The position numbers and the translations under genes are program-made. A stretch of DNA of 64,000 nucleotides from Pseudomonas tructae. GTDB taxonomy: Bacteria > Pseudomonadota > Gammaproteobacteria > Pseudomonadales > Pseudomonadaceae. Below are positions 16,978-26,500 of the stretch, one piece after another (the first letter of the stretch is position 1; every line of letters starts with the position of its first letter). The stretch is taken from contig NZ_CP035952.1 in assembly GCF_004214895.1 (NCBI RefSeq), forward strand, positions 2,552,501-2,616,500, written 5' to 3'. The notes under the pieces are model-generated. The model was not told the DNA's origin. It saw nothing but the letters and a program-made list of their open reading frames with translations, and ran no database searches.

Positions 16978-19392
16978 TCAGAAGCCCAGGGTCGCCGATA
17001 CCAGATAGGTTCGTGGCGTCGACAGAGTCAAGCCCGCTTCGCTGTCGTCGGAGGCGCCGGCCGAGGCCCAGTAGCGGTCGTCCAGCACGTTCTCGACACT
17101 GGCGCGCAAGGTGATGTCCTTGTCGTCGAGCTTGAAGGCATAGCGCGCACCCAGGTCGTAACGCTCCCAGCCGTCGATCTGCTTGCTGTTGGCCTGGTCC
17201 AGGTACTGCGAGCTTGAGTGGATGCCGCGTGCGGTCAGGGTCAGCCCGGACAGGGCCGGCACATCGTACTCGGCGCCCAGGCTGACGTTGTACTGCGGTG
17301 TTGCCGGCGCGCGGTTGCCATCGAAAGTACCACCGACGGTGTCGGTCAGTTCGCTGTCGATGTACATCACCCCACCCAGCAAGCGGAAGCCCTTGAGCGG
17401 CTCGCCAAATACATTGAGCTCGACACCCTTGTTCTCGCGCTTGCCGTTGGGCCCGAACACCCGGGTGGTGGCGTTGGTCTCGTAGGCCGGTTGCTTGATG
17501 CGAAAGGCGCTGGCGGTCAGGGCAAAGTTGCCCAGGTCGTACTTGGCGCCGATTTCCACCTGACGGCTGATGAACGGTGCAAAGATCTGGTCTTCGTTGA
17601 TCGAGGTCGACGGGGCGATCTTGCCCTGGCTCAAGCCTTCCATGTAGTTGGCATACAGCGAGAGCTGGTCGCTGAGCTTGAACAGGATGCCGCCCGAGGG
17701 TGAGAGCTTTTCTTCGTCATAGGCAGTGTCGCCTTTGATGCCATCGCTCCAGTCGTCGACCTGGACCCGTTGCCAGCGCGCGCCCAGGGTCAGCAGCAGG
17801 CGCTGGTCGAAAAAGCCCAGGGTGTCGGACAGCGCCACGCCGCTGAAGCGGTTCTCGGTGTAGACCTTGGCATCCGAGCGCAGCAACGTGCCGGGGGTAG
17901 GGGTAGGTCGCGGGTTATAAAGATTGCTCGAGCCTGCGGCATAACGACCGCCGCCGTTCTCGAAGTCCATGTAGAAGTAGTTGGCCGCCAGGTTGAGCTC
18001 GTGGCTCACCGGGCCGGTCTGGAACCAGTTGCGTAGGCCGGCGGTGGCGGTGCGCACGTTTTCATCGCGGGTGAAGTCGCGGGGCTGGACGCTGAAGTCG
18101 CCGGCATCGTTGGAAACCGGCACGTTGTGCCGGAGGAATTCGTGGTTGCTCTTGCGTGCGCCGACTGCGCCATAGGCCATCAGCGCGTCATTGATGTCGA
18201 ACTCGGCGTTCAGCGTGCCGAAGGTATCGTTGGTGCGCGCCTTGCTCCAGGCCTGGGCGTAGTTGCGCCGCACATCCTCGGCATCCGGGACCTTGGCAGT
18301 GGCGCCGATGATCACACGCTCCTGGGGCGCGTCGGTGTCGCGCTCGGTGTGGCCGATATCGGTCGACAGGCGCAGCCGCTCGCCGCGAAAGTCCAGGCCG
18401 AGCACGGCCATCTCGCGGTCGACGCTCTGCTGGTCCCACTCAGTGTCGCCCGATTGCTTGACGCCGTTGAAGCGCAGGCCGAACTTGCCGTCCTCGCCAA
18501 AGCGCCGGCCGATATCGACGGCGCCGCCGACCTGGCTGTCTGAGGCGTAACTGCCGGTGAACTCGGTGATCGGCTTGTCGCTGGCGCGCTTGGGTACCAC
18601 GTTGATGCCGCCGCCGACACTGCCCCGTGGTGAGATGCCGTTGATCAACTGGCTGGGGCCTTTGATGATGTCGACGCGGTCGGCCATTTCCATGTCGATG
18701 GAGTAGGTTGGCAGGATGCCGTACAGGCCGTTATAGGCGACATCGCTGTTGAACAGGCTCAAACCACGAATGGTGAACTGCTCGAAGCGCCCACCGGCCG
18801 GGTTGGTGGCGCGCACCGACGGGTCGCTGGCGATCAGGTCGCCGAGGGTCCGCGCCTGCTGGCCCTTGATCGCCTCGCTGGTGTAGGTGGTCATGCTGAA
18901 GGGCGTTTCCATGAAGTCCCGCGAACCGAGCAAACCTTGCGAACCGCGACGGGTGACCTGGCCGCCGGCGTAGCGCTGGCCATCGTCGTTGTCGGTGTGA
19001 GCGCCGAGGATGCTGGTTGGGGCGATCTCCACTGCATCGGCGCTGTGCGGGGTTGGCACCAGGGTGTAGGCACCGGCAGCCACCGGTTGCAGTTGCAGGC
19101 CAGAACCCTGCAGCAGCTGGGCAAAACCTTCGTCAACGCTGAAACTGCCACTCAAACCGGCACTGCGCCGGCCATTGACCAGGCCGGGGTCCACCGACAG
19201 GCTGACCCCGGCCTGGGCGGCGAAGCGGGTCAGCGCCGTGCCCAGCTCCCCTGCCGGTACCTGGTAGCTGCGGGTGGCGGCGTCGGCCAGTGCCGTCAGG
19301 GGAGCCAGCGATACCAGACCGAGCACCAGGCACAGGGTGGGCGATGAAAACGAAGACGCCAGGCGCGTTCGGTGGCGGGTCAGTGCGGGCAT
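16978..19392 (-). CDS. TonB-dependent siderophore receptor with N-terminal STN domain
   Basis: An 804-residue outer membrane receptor for a ferric siderophore. A GTG at 19416 is possible, but the ATG at 19392 has AGAGAG 7 bases upstream and heads a better signal peptide (MPALTRHRTRLASSF... to ALADA). Next is an STN secretin/TonB signalling domain (YQVPAGELGTALTRFAAQ ... GAYTLVP), then the plug with TFSMTTYTSEAIK-like and IRGLSLFNSDVAYNG segments and VDIIKGPSQLINGI, then a 22-strand barrel ending in SATLGF. STN domains normally talk to an anti-sigma factor, yet no sigma/anti-sigma pair is in the neighbourhood. The siderophore cannot be identified. Confidence 0.87.
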   Translation of the reverse strand: MPALTRHRTRLASSFSSPTLCLVLGLVSLAPLTALADAATRSYQVPAGELGTALTRFAAQAGVSLSVDPGLVNGRRSAGLSGSFSVDEGFAQLLQGSGLQLQPVAAGAYTLVPTPHSADAVEIAPTSILGAHTDNDDGQRYAGGQVTRRGSQGLLGSRDFMETPFSMTTYTSEAIKGQQARTLGDLIASDPSVRATNPAGGRFEQFTIRGLSLFNSDVAYNGLYGILPTYSIDMEMADRVDIIKGPSQLINGISPRGSVGGGINVVPKRASDKPITEFTGSYASDSQVGGAVDIGRRFGEDGKFGLRFNGVKQSGDTEWDQQSVDREMAVLGLDFRGERLRLSTDIGHTERDTDAPQERVIIGATAKVPDAEDVRRNYAQAWSKARTNDTFGTLNAEFDINDALMAYGAVGARKSNHEFLRHNVPVSNDAGDFSVQPRDFTRDENVRTATAGLRNWFQTGPVSHELNLAANYFYMDFENGGGRYAAGSSNLYNPRPTPTPGTLLRSDAKVYTENRFSGVALSDTLGFFDQRLLLTLGARWQRVQVDDWSDGIKGDTAYDEEKLSPSGGILFKLSDQLSLYANYMEGLSQGKIAPSTSINEDQIFAPFISRQVEIGAKYDLGNFALTASAFRIKQPAYETNATTRVFGPNGKRENKGVELNVFGEPLKGFRLLGGVMYIDSELTDTVGGTFDGNRAPATPQYNVSLGAEYDVPALSGLTLTARGIHSSSQYLDQANSKQIDGWERYDLGARYAFKLDDKDITLRASVENVLDDRYWASAGASDDSEAGLTLSTPRTYLVSATLGF

Positions 19393-19491
19393 TGTTGCGC
19401 TCTCTTTTGGGTTCACATGCCCTTGATGACAAGCGAGCGAACAAAAGGGGACAGCGATTTCGCCAATAATGCCACGCGCTGCGCTGGTGGG

Positions 19492-20619
19492 TCAGGCCGG
19501 CTGGTACGGCGGGTAGTCGATGTAGCCTTTGGCCCCGCCACCGTAGTAGGTGTCGCGGTCCGCGGGGGTCAAGGGCCAGCCATTTTTCAGGCGTGCAACC
19601 AGGTCGGGGTTGGCGATGAAGGGTTGGCCAAAACCTGCCAGGTCGATCAGGCCGGCGTCGACCAGGTCCTGGGCGCGCTCCAGGGTCATGTTGCCGGCCA
19701 GGATCAGCGCGGTGCGGCCCAGCTGCGCCTTGCATTGACTGAGCAAATCACGCAGTGCCTGCTCCTGAGCCTGGGCGCCTTCGCTGGCAAGGAAGAAGTG
19801 GCTCTGGTCCATCACATGCACGTAGGCGATGCCGCGTGCGCCCATGCCCGCGCAGAGCGCCGCGTAGGTCTCGTCGATTTCAGGGTACAGCGGCATATCG
19901 AACAACTGTCCGTACGGCGAGATGCGGATACCGACCTTGTCGGCGCCGATGCGGCTAGCCACGGCGTCCACCACGTCAAAGACAAAGCGCAGGCGGTTTT
20001 CCAGAGTGGCCGCCGAGTAACGGTCGCTGCGATCGTTGACTCGCGGGTTGAGGAACTGTTCGAGCAAGTAACCGTTGGCCCCGTGAATCTCGACGCCGTC
20101 GAAACCGGCATCGATGGCGTTGGCTGCGGCCTGGGCAAAGTCTGCGACCACCTGGCCGACTTCATCGGTGGTCAGCGGGCGCGGTGTCGAGGTGGGGACG
20201 AAACCCGGTTCGCCGCGCTCGTCATAGCCGAAGGCGACCGCTCCCTGGGCAACCTTGCCGGTGGCGCTGACCGGGGCCTGGCCGTCGGGCTGAATCGAGG
20301 TGTGCGACACCCGGCCGACGTGCCACAGCTGGGCAAAGATCTTGCCGCCGACGCTGTGCACCGAGTCGGTCACCAGCTTCCAGCCCTGGATCTGCTGCGC
20401 GCTGAAGATGCCCGGGTTGAACAGGTAACCCTGGCCCTGGCGGGAGATCGGCGTGCCTTCGGAGACGATCAGGCCGGCGCTGGCGCGCTGTGTGTAGTGC
20501 AGGGCGATCTGTTCGGTGGCAATGTCTTCAGGCGCGCGAGAGCGGGTCATCGGGGCCATGACCAAACGGTTGCTCAGGGTCAATGGGCCGAGGGGGTAGG
20601 GGGCAAACAGGTCATTCAT
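19492..20619 (-). CDS. Alkene reductase, Old Yellow Enzyme family (NemA/XenB-like)
   Basis: A 375-residue FMN-dependent oxidoreductase that reduces activated C=C bonds or nitro compounds with NAD(P)H. The N-terminus MNDLFAPYPLGPLTLSNRLVMAPMTRSR is the OYE FMN-binding start. The His/Asn pair that binds substrate appears in HGANGYLLEQFLNP. GNMTLERAQDLVDAGLIDLAGFGQPFIANPDL is the phosphate-binding end. GGAG precedes the ATG. It is divergent from a LysR-type gene, and the 129-bp spacer contains a LysR-type dyad, so that regulator probably controls it in response to an electrophile. Confidence 0.87.
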   Translation of the reverse strand: MNDLFAPYPLGPLTLSNRLVMAPMTRSRAPEDIATEQIALHYTQRASAGLIVSEGTPISRQGQGYLFNPGIFSAQQIQGWKLVTDSVHSVGGKIFAQLWHVGRVSHTSIQPDGQAPVSATGKVAQGAVAFGYDERGEPGFVPTSTPRPLTTDEVGQVVADFAQAAANAIDAGFDGVEIHGANGYLLEQFLNPRVNDRSDRYSAATLENRLRFVFDVVDAVASRIGADKVGIRISPYGQLFDMPLYPEIDETYAALCAGMGARGIAYVHVMDQSHFFLASEGAQAQEQALRDLLSQCKAQLGRTALILAGNMTLERAQDLVDAGLIDLAGFGQPFIANPDLVARLKNGWPLTPADRDTYYGGGAKGYIDYPPYQPA

Positions 20620-20696
20620 GGGTGGCGCTCCAAGTGGAATGGCGCCATCCTAGGTTTTTGCCAAAACAGCTACAATAAAGGTAAAAGTCAAAACTC

Positions 20697-20715
20697 TATT
20701 GCTAAAAAAGCAATA
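20697..20715. promoter_or_regulatory. LysR-type dyad between the OYE and lysR-like genes
   Basis: TATTGCT-AAAAA-AGCAATA is a perfect 7-bp-arm inverted repeat containing the LysR T-N11-A core (ATTGC-N7-GCAAT). It lies 34 bp before the regulator ATG and 78 bp before the OYE ATG. Confidence 0.65.
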
Positions 20716-20748
20716 CACTGGCCGAATTTCCCGTTGCCGGAGCCGTTC

Positions 20749-21678
20749 ATGCACCTCAAAGCCCATCGGTTTTTCGCCAGGGTGGCCGTGACCGGCAGCT
20801 TTTCCGCCACCGCCCGGCACTTTCAGGTACCTGCCTCGTCGGTGTCACGCTTCATTGCCGCGCTCGAATCCGAGATCGGGCAGCAGTTGCTGTATCGCAA
20901 CACCCGGGCAGTCAAGCTGACCGAGGCCGGCGAGCGCTATTACCTGCAGATCCGCGAGGTACTGGAATTGCTCGATGCCGCTGACGAGTCGATCAGCGGC
21001 AAGGCCGGCGACATTCGTGGCCTGGTGCGGATCAACGCGCCGGTGGCCTTCGCCCATCTGCATATCGTCCGGCTGCTCAATGGCTTGCAGGAGCAGTACC
21101 CGGAACTGAGCGTGGAACTGACCGCCACCGATGCCTATATCGACCCGGTGCAGGAGGGCGCCGACATCACCTTTCGCGTCGGCCATCTAGAGGATTCGGG
21201 GCTGATCGGGCGGCAGATCTGCACCCAGCGTTATGTGCTGTGCGCCAGCCCCGATTACCTCGCCAGACATGGCCATCCGACGTCCGCTCAGGACCTGCGC
21301 CAGCACTGTTGCCTGGTCTACAAAGGCACGGGCGGCGCGCAACGCTGGCACTTGCGCCGCCCGGGCAGCGAGAGCGTTGAAGTGGTCGACGTCCAGGGGC
21401 CGCTGCGCAGCAACAATGCCCAGGTGCTGGTCGAGGCGGCCCTGGCCGGGCGGGGTATTGTGTTCTTCCCCTCCTGGCTGTTCAGCAAACACAGCTTTAC
21501 CAGCAAGGCCCTGGTGCAGTTGCTGCCCGACTGGGAAGGCGCCGTGGAGGCGACGCCCAGCCAGATTCACCTGCTGTCGCCGGAAAACCGCCTGCGCTCG
21601 CAGAAGGTGCGGCGGGTCTGGGACTATTTTCTCGACGCTATCGGTACGCCGCCGTATTGGGATGACCTGGGCGCCTGA
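20749..21678 (+). CDS. LysR-family transcriptional regulator
   Basis: A 309-residue LysR-type regulator. The frame is open far upstream, but the ATG at 20749 (MHLKAHRFFARVAVTGSFSATARHF) is the family start. The helix-turn-helix covers residues 15-60 with VPASSVSRFIAALESEIGQQLLYRNTRAVKLTEAG. The effector domain follows from about residue 90 (GLVRINAPVAFAHLHIVRLL). It is of the CrgA-like subgroup. It is divergent from the alkene reductase and likely autoregulates through the dyad at 20697-20715. Its stop is adjacent to the stop of the second DUF1176 gene. Confidence 0.87.
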   Translation: MHLKAHRFFARVAVTGSFSATARHFQVPASSVSRFIAALESEIGQQLLYRNTRAVKLTEAGERYYLQIREVLELLDAADESISGKAGDIRGLVRINAPVAFAHLHIVRLLNGLQEQYPELSVELTATDAYIDPVQEGADITFRVGHLEDSGLIGRQICTQRYVLCASPDYLARHGHPTSAQDLRQHCCLVYKGTGGAQRWHLRRPGSESVEVVDVQGPLRSNNAQVLVEAALAGRGIVFFPSWLFSKHSFTSKALVQLLPDWEGAVEATPSQIHLLSPENRLRSQKVRRVWDYFLDAIGTPPYWDDLGA

Positions 21679-21679
21679 A

Positions 21680-22708
21680 TCAACCCTTGGCGCGCCAGAG
21701 CACCGGCCAGTATTCCTCGTTGATGCTGTCGCAGTGCCACATCGTCCGCCGGTCCTTGAGCTGCATGGCCGCACCGTCGTACTGCCAGACCGAGCTTTCG
21801 CCGCAGTCCTTGCCCATTTCGCGGTAGATTTTCAATTGGCCGCTAACCGGATTGAAGCTGATCTGCCCATACAGGTCGGGGCTAAAGTGAGCCTTGGGGT
21901 CTGCTTTGAGTTCCAATGGCGTCGCCTGGTACGGCGCTGCGCGTGAGACGCGGTAGAGGCTGTGGTTGCAACCGTCTTCGGCGCAACCGTAACGCAGGCG
22001 CACCAGGGCATGGGCCGGGTCCAGGGGGTAGACCTCGGCCTGGGCTTTCCAGTTCTGATGGGGGGAGGCACTCAACTCGTCTTTGGTCTGCGCGATCATG
22101 GCATCGCCGATTGCTTGTTGCTCGGCCTCACTCAAGGTCGGCGCCAGGGTAAAACGCGGCAGTCTGGGCGTGGCCGGGGCGGTGGGCAGGCGACTGTCCG
22201 GCTGGAACCCCGGGCGCATGAATGCACTGGGATGGCCGATGCGCCCTTGCACCGAATCCATCAACAGCAATGTGGCGCTCAAGCCCTGCAGCGATACCCG
22301 GCGCTCGCCATGGTTGCTGTTGGAACTCAGGGTGTCGCTGATGCTCAGCTCGCGCAGCTTTTCAACGGCGGCGTCGCCCTCAAGGTAATAGTACTCACGC
22401 GCTGTCGAACCGTACTTCCATGGTTCGGTAGGGTGGCCATCGAGGTGAAATTCGTAACGCAGGCTGATGTCGTCGTAGCTGATCGCACTGACCCGGGTGC
22501 TGCCCTTGAGCCCGGCTTCGCGGACGATGTACAGGCCCATGCCCGGGTTGTCGGTGCTGCCCGACACTGCCGTGCAGCGGCGGGTGTTGTCGCAGGCCAC
22601 CCGCCAGTCCTGGAACACCCGGCTCAACGGCACTTGTTCTGCCGTGGCGGCCAGGGTCAGGGTGGGTAACAGGGTAAGGGCCAGCCAGTTCCATCTTGCT
22701 GAAAACAT
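21680..22708 (-). CDS. DUF1176 domain-containing exported protein (copy 2)
   Basis: A 342-residue paralogue of the protein at 9912-10931. The ATG at 22708 gives MFSARWNWLALTLLPTLTLAATAEQ, nearly the same signal peptide as copy 1. The longer frame up to 22786 would bury it. Shared blocks are CDNTRRCTAVSG, VSLQGLSATLLLMDSVQGRIG and a paired-cysteine YGCAEDGCNHSLYR. It is a periplasmic protein of unknown function. The two copies sit 11 kb apart on the same strand, indicating gene duplication followed by divergence or insertion of other genes between them. Confidence 0.75.
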   Translation of the reverse strand: MFSARWNWLALTLLPTLTLAATAEQVPLSRVFQDWRVACDNTRRCTAVSGSTDNPGMGLYIVREAGLKGSTRVSAISYDDISLRYEFHLDGHPTEPWKYGSTAREYYYLEGDAAVEKLRELSISDTLSSNSNHGERRVSLQGLSATLLLMDSVQGRIGHPSAFMRPGFQPDSRLPTAPATPRLPRFTLAPTLSEAEQQAIGDAMIAQTKDELSASPHQNWKAQAEVYPLDPAHALVRLRYGCAEDGCNHSLYRVSRAAPYQATPLELKADPKAHFSPDLYGQISFNPVSGQLKIYREMGKDCGESSVWQYDGAAMQLKDRRTMWHCDSINEEYWPVLWRAKG

Positions 22709-22803
22709 CGTGCATCGATCCTGCGCAGTCACTGAAGGGCGGCATGATCGCACCTTGGTGTTAGTCTGGCAGCTGTTTAGGGTCAATTAGCGCAGGAAGC
22801 CTT

Positions 22804-23307
22804 GTGATCAGCATTAGTCCCGTTTCACCCCATGAATGGCCAACCTACCGCGACCTGCGCCTGCGGGCGCTGCGCGATTCGCCGGATGCCTTTGGCAGTA
22901 CCTTCGAGTCCGAGTCGCAACGCACCGATGAAAACTGGGCCGCGCGGATCGCGGCGGCCGCTGCCGATGGCAATGACCGGGCGTTTTTCGCTTTTCATGG
23001 TGACGCGGCATGCGGGCTGGTCTGGTGCAAATTGTCTGCGGCCGAGCCGGGTGCGGCGGACCTGTATCAGATGTGGGTCGACCCGGCTTCGCGGGGGCTG
23101 GGCGCCGGCAGTGCGTTGCTCAAGGCGGCACTGGCGTGGGCGGCAAGCGCTGCGGTGCACCAGGTGCGCCTGGGTGTCACGCTCGCCGATACCCCGGCGA
23201 TGCGCTTGTACCAGGCCCATGGCTTCCAGCCAGTCGGTGCCCCGGAGCCACTGCGTGAGGGTTCAAGCTTGTTGTCGCAGGCCATGGAGTGCCAACTGAG
23301 CATTTAG
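22804..23307 (+). CDS. GNAT family N-acetyltransferase
   Basis: A 167-residue GNAT acetyltransferase using acetyl-CoA. The start is GTG at 22804 with AGGAAG upstream. N-terminal ISPVSPHEWPTYRDLRLRALRDSPDAFGSTFE is a common layout. Motif A (LYQMWVDPASRGLGAGSALLKAAL) contains the pyrophosphate-binding RGLGAG. The C-terminus MRLYQAHGFQPVG is motif B. The substrate, an amine of a small molecule or protein, cannot be inferred. A GC-rich hairpin follows 95 bp downstream. Confidence 0.83.
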   Translation: MISISPVSPHEWPTYRDLRLRALRDSPDAFGSTFESESQRTDENWAARIAAAAADGNDRAFFAFHGDAACGLVWCKLSAAEPGAADLYQMWVDPASRGLGAGSALLKAALAWAASAAVHQVRLGVTLADTPAMRLYQAHGFQPVGAPEPLREGSSLLSQAMECQLSI

Positions 23308-23402
23308 CCCTCAATGTGCCTGCAAGGGCCATGATTCCGGGTGCACTGCAACCTAGCATTTCTGTCAGTTGTTGGCATCGAAAACGAGGCATTAAATATG
23401 AA

Positions 23403-23423
23403 CCGGCCCGCGCTGCGGGCCGG
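23403..23423 (+). terminator. Terminator-like hairpin before the giant repeat-protein gene
   Basis: CCGGCCCGC (23403-23411), loop GCT and GCGGGCCGG (23415-23423) form a perfect 9-bp stem followed by CTCTTTC. It lies between the acetyltransferase and the 2086-codon gene, whose promoter must be within or after this point. Confidence 0.5.
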
Positions 23424-23503
23424 CTCTTTCAAGTAAAGGGCCAATCGACATTCTATCGGGCCCTGGGGCGTTCTCGGGGCATTGATGCATTGGAGCAAGT
23501 CCC

Positions 23504-26500
23504 ATGACCGATCTGCAAGCCGATACCCCATTAGCGACCGCCCAGGACCTCCCCCCTCTGACGGTTCTGCGCTTGGCCACGCCGGTGGCTGGCTTTGACG
23601 GCGGCATCAATCTGGATGTGGTCGAATCGAACCTGCGCGGGGTTTTGACCACCATTCCCGCTTTCGCCGCGCTGCGTTCGGGCGACCTGGTGCAGGTCAT
23701 GCTGGAGAGCGAAAGCGAGCCGCTCAACAGTGAGTTCAAAGTCACCGACAAAGATCTGAATCGGCCCTTGTCGCTGTACGTGCCAGCAGAACGATTGCTC
23801 CCCGGAGAGCGGGCGCTGTATTACCAGGTCATGCGCAGTGGTTTGATCTATGCCCGCTCGCGGCCTCTGCGAGTGTTGGTCAAGCTCGATCGCCCAGGAG
23901 GCGAGGATACCGATCCAGCTCCCGGCCACCAGGGGCTGGTGGCCGCAGAAGTCGGGGCCAACCCGGTGACTGCCGAACACTTGCGCGACGGAGTCAGGGT
24001 GCGCGTGTTCCACTATGAGAACAAGGCGGTTGGCGACGTTGTCCGCTTGAGCTGGGGCGGCGTCATGCGTACCCATACGGTCACGCCCGAGGATCTGAAC
24101 ACACCACTGGAGCTGCAGGTGAGCGGCGCGGATATTCTCGAGGCGGGTGACAGCCCCAACCTGGTCGTCACCTGGGAAGTGCACGACAAGGTTTATAACA
24201 CCAGCATGGCCTGGGCGCCGCATGTCTCAGTGGTGGTCGATACCGGCCAAGCCAGATTGCCCGCCGTGACCTTGCCCCAGGTGGGGCCTGACGGCTACAT
24301 CGACCTGGCACAGCTGGGCGATGACGATTTGTTCATCGAGGTGCAGGCCCAAGCGCCGAACTTCGCCATTGGCGATAAGGTCAGCCTGCGTTTTGTCGGT
24401 TATATCGACTCCGGCCTGCCGACTGAAGTGAGGCTGGAGCAGACCGTCGACGGCCCGCTGCCACAGACACTGGCGTTCAGGATTGCCAATGACCGGGTCT
24501 GGGCCCTGGCCAGTGGCCTGGCGGCAATCGACTATAGCGTTGTTACCGGCAATGAACGGCGCTCGCAACGCCTGACCGTGGGTTTCACAGGACAGCCGTT
24601 ACCGCTTGAGGCTCCCAGCGTCAGCCAGGCGCCAGACGGGCTGCTGGCCTACGACGTGACCCGTGCCACGGTGATGGTTCCCAATTATCTGGGGCGTACG
24701 GCAGGGCACGAGATCACCCTGGTGTGGCTGGGTAGCATGGCGGACAGCAAGCCCACCCTGCATGAAACCACGCGGATCGTGACCGCGGGCCAGGCTGCCG
24801 GCACTGCACCTATCCCGATCAACGTAACCAGTGAGCATATCCGTTTGCTCGAGTCCGGTAGCCTCCTGCTGTATTACCGTGTGCGCATGGCCAACAGCCG
24901 CAGCACCGGTTGGCGACAGTCGGCGGTGCTGGAGTTGCAGGTCAGTAGCGCTGGGCTGTTGCCTGCTCCGATTGTTGAAGATGCGGCGACAGGCCTTGAC
25001 CCTTACGACTATCCCGAGGGTGTCCAGGTGTCGGTGAGTTTCCCTGGCATGCGGGTGGGAGACGAGGTCACTCTGGCCTGGAAGGGCGCGGCTGAGGGTG
25101 GCGATTATACGCAACGTCAGACGGTCGCTCAGGCCAATCAGCCCTTGCCCTTCGAGGTGCCGCAGGCCATCGCCCAAGTCAACCTGGGCCACAGCGTCAC
25201 GGTGGACTACCAGGTGGTGCTGGCGGGTACTACACGGCCATTGCCTTCGCACAGCCTGGAGCTTGAGTTGCGGTCGCGCACGCCACAGTTGTTGGAGCCA
25301 GCGTTAGTGGGAGCAGTCGATGGCCACTATGACCCTCTGCTTGGCGTGGAAGTGGCTCAGGTACGCATCCGTTATGACGGCATGCGCGCCAGCGATCGAA
25401 TTCAGGTGGTCTGGGAGGGGACGCCCGGTCTGGGAACGCCAACCCTGATGGAAGTCGATGGCAGCGTCAGCGGCACGGTAATAGTAAACGTGCCCAGCAG
25501 TGCGGTGGGGGCGAATATCCCCGGCAGTGTGATGCTCCGCTATCAGGTGTTGCGCAATGAACTGGAGGCGGTCCCGTCCCCTCCGACGACCGTCCAGGTG
25601 CTCAAGCCTGCGCTCGGTGCCTTGCCCCGTCCGGCTATCGAGCAGGCCTGGGACGAGCAGTTGGATCTGGACAGCTTTGACGGCGATGCTTTGGTGACCC
25701 TGCGACGTTGGCCGTTCATTGCCCTGGGCCAGCAGCTTTGGCTGGAGGCGCGCAGTGGCGGGCAGGTGCTTGCGTTGCTTGAGGCGCACCCGGTGGATGC
25801 CGGTATGGTCGGCTTCGGCCTGACGGTGGCGCTGCCACGCAGCTTTCTGACCAACCTTGCGGACGACAGTGAACTGACCCTGCAGGTGCGCGTGGACTTG
25901 CGTGGCCAAGCGAACCCTGGCCAGGCGGTGGATTTTCCACTGGCCAGCTACCGCGTGCGCCAGGGCCAGTTGCATATCCTGGTGTCCGACGGCGGCCTGG
26001 CCGGCTCGGCGTTGCCGGCCGACTGGGCGCTGGAACAACTGACGTGTGCAGTCACCCTGGTGGGGCGAGCCAACGCCACCGGTCGGGTCACCGTCAACGG
26101 TTCGGCGCGCTTTGCCGATGGTAGCCAGGCGGCGGATGTCCAACTGGATGAACAGGGCGAACAGGTGCTCTGGCTGAGCGACCCTTACGCCGAGACCGTA
26201 TTGGTCAGTGGGCAATTGGACGGGAGCGTCTCCCGTCATGTGCCGGTGCGCTTCAGCGACGTATTCCCATACGATGAACAACATGAGGCGGGGCAAGGCG
26301 TTCGCGCACGCGCAACTAACGGTGCCCTGGCCAACGGGCGCTCGGCGAACCGGGTGTGCTTCGACAGCCTCGGTCTGACCGAGGCCGCCTATGTGCAGGT
26401 TGAACTCAGTGGCAGTGCACGGATCCTGGGGCATGTCGGGCAGGTGGTCAGCGTGCCGCTGATTGCTGGTGATTGTGTGTTCGATGTGATCGACAGTGAG

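Noticed and set aside
19372..20748. Long N-terminal extension of the LysR frame
   Set aside because: The extension runs antisense to the alkene reductase gene. The LysR family start is at 20749.
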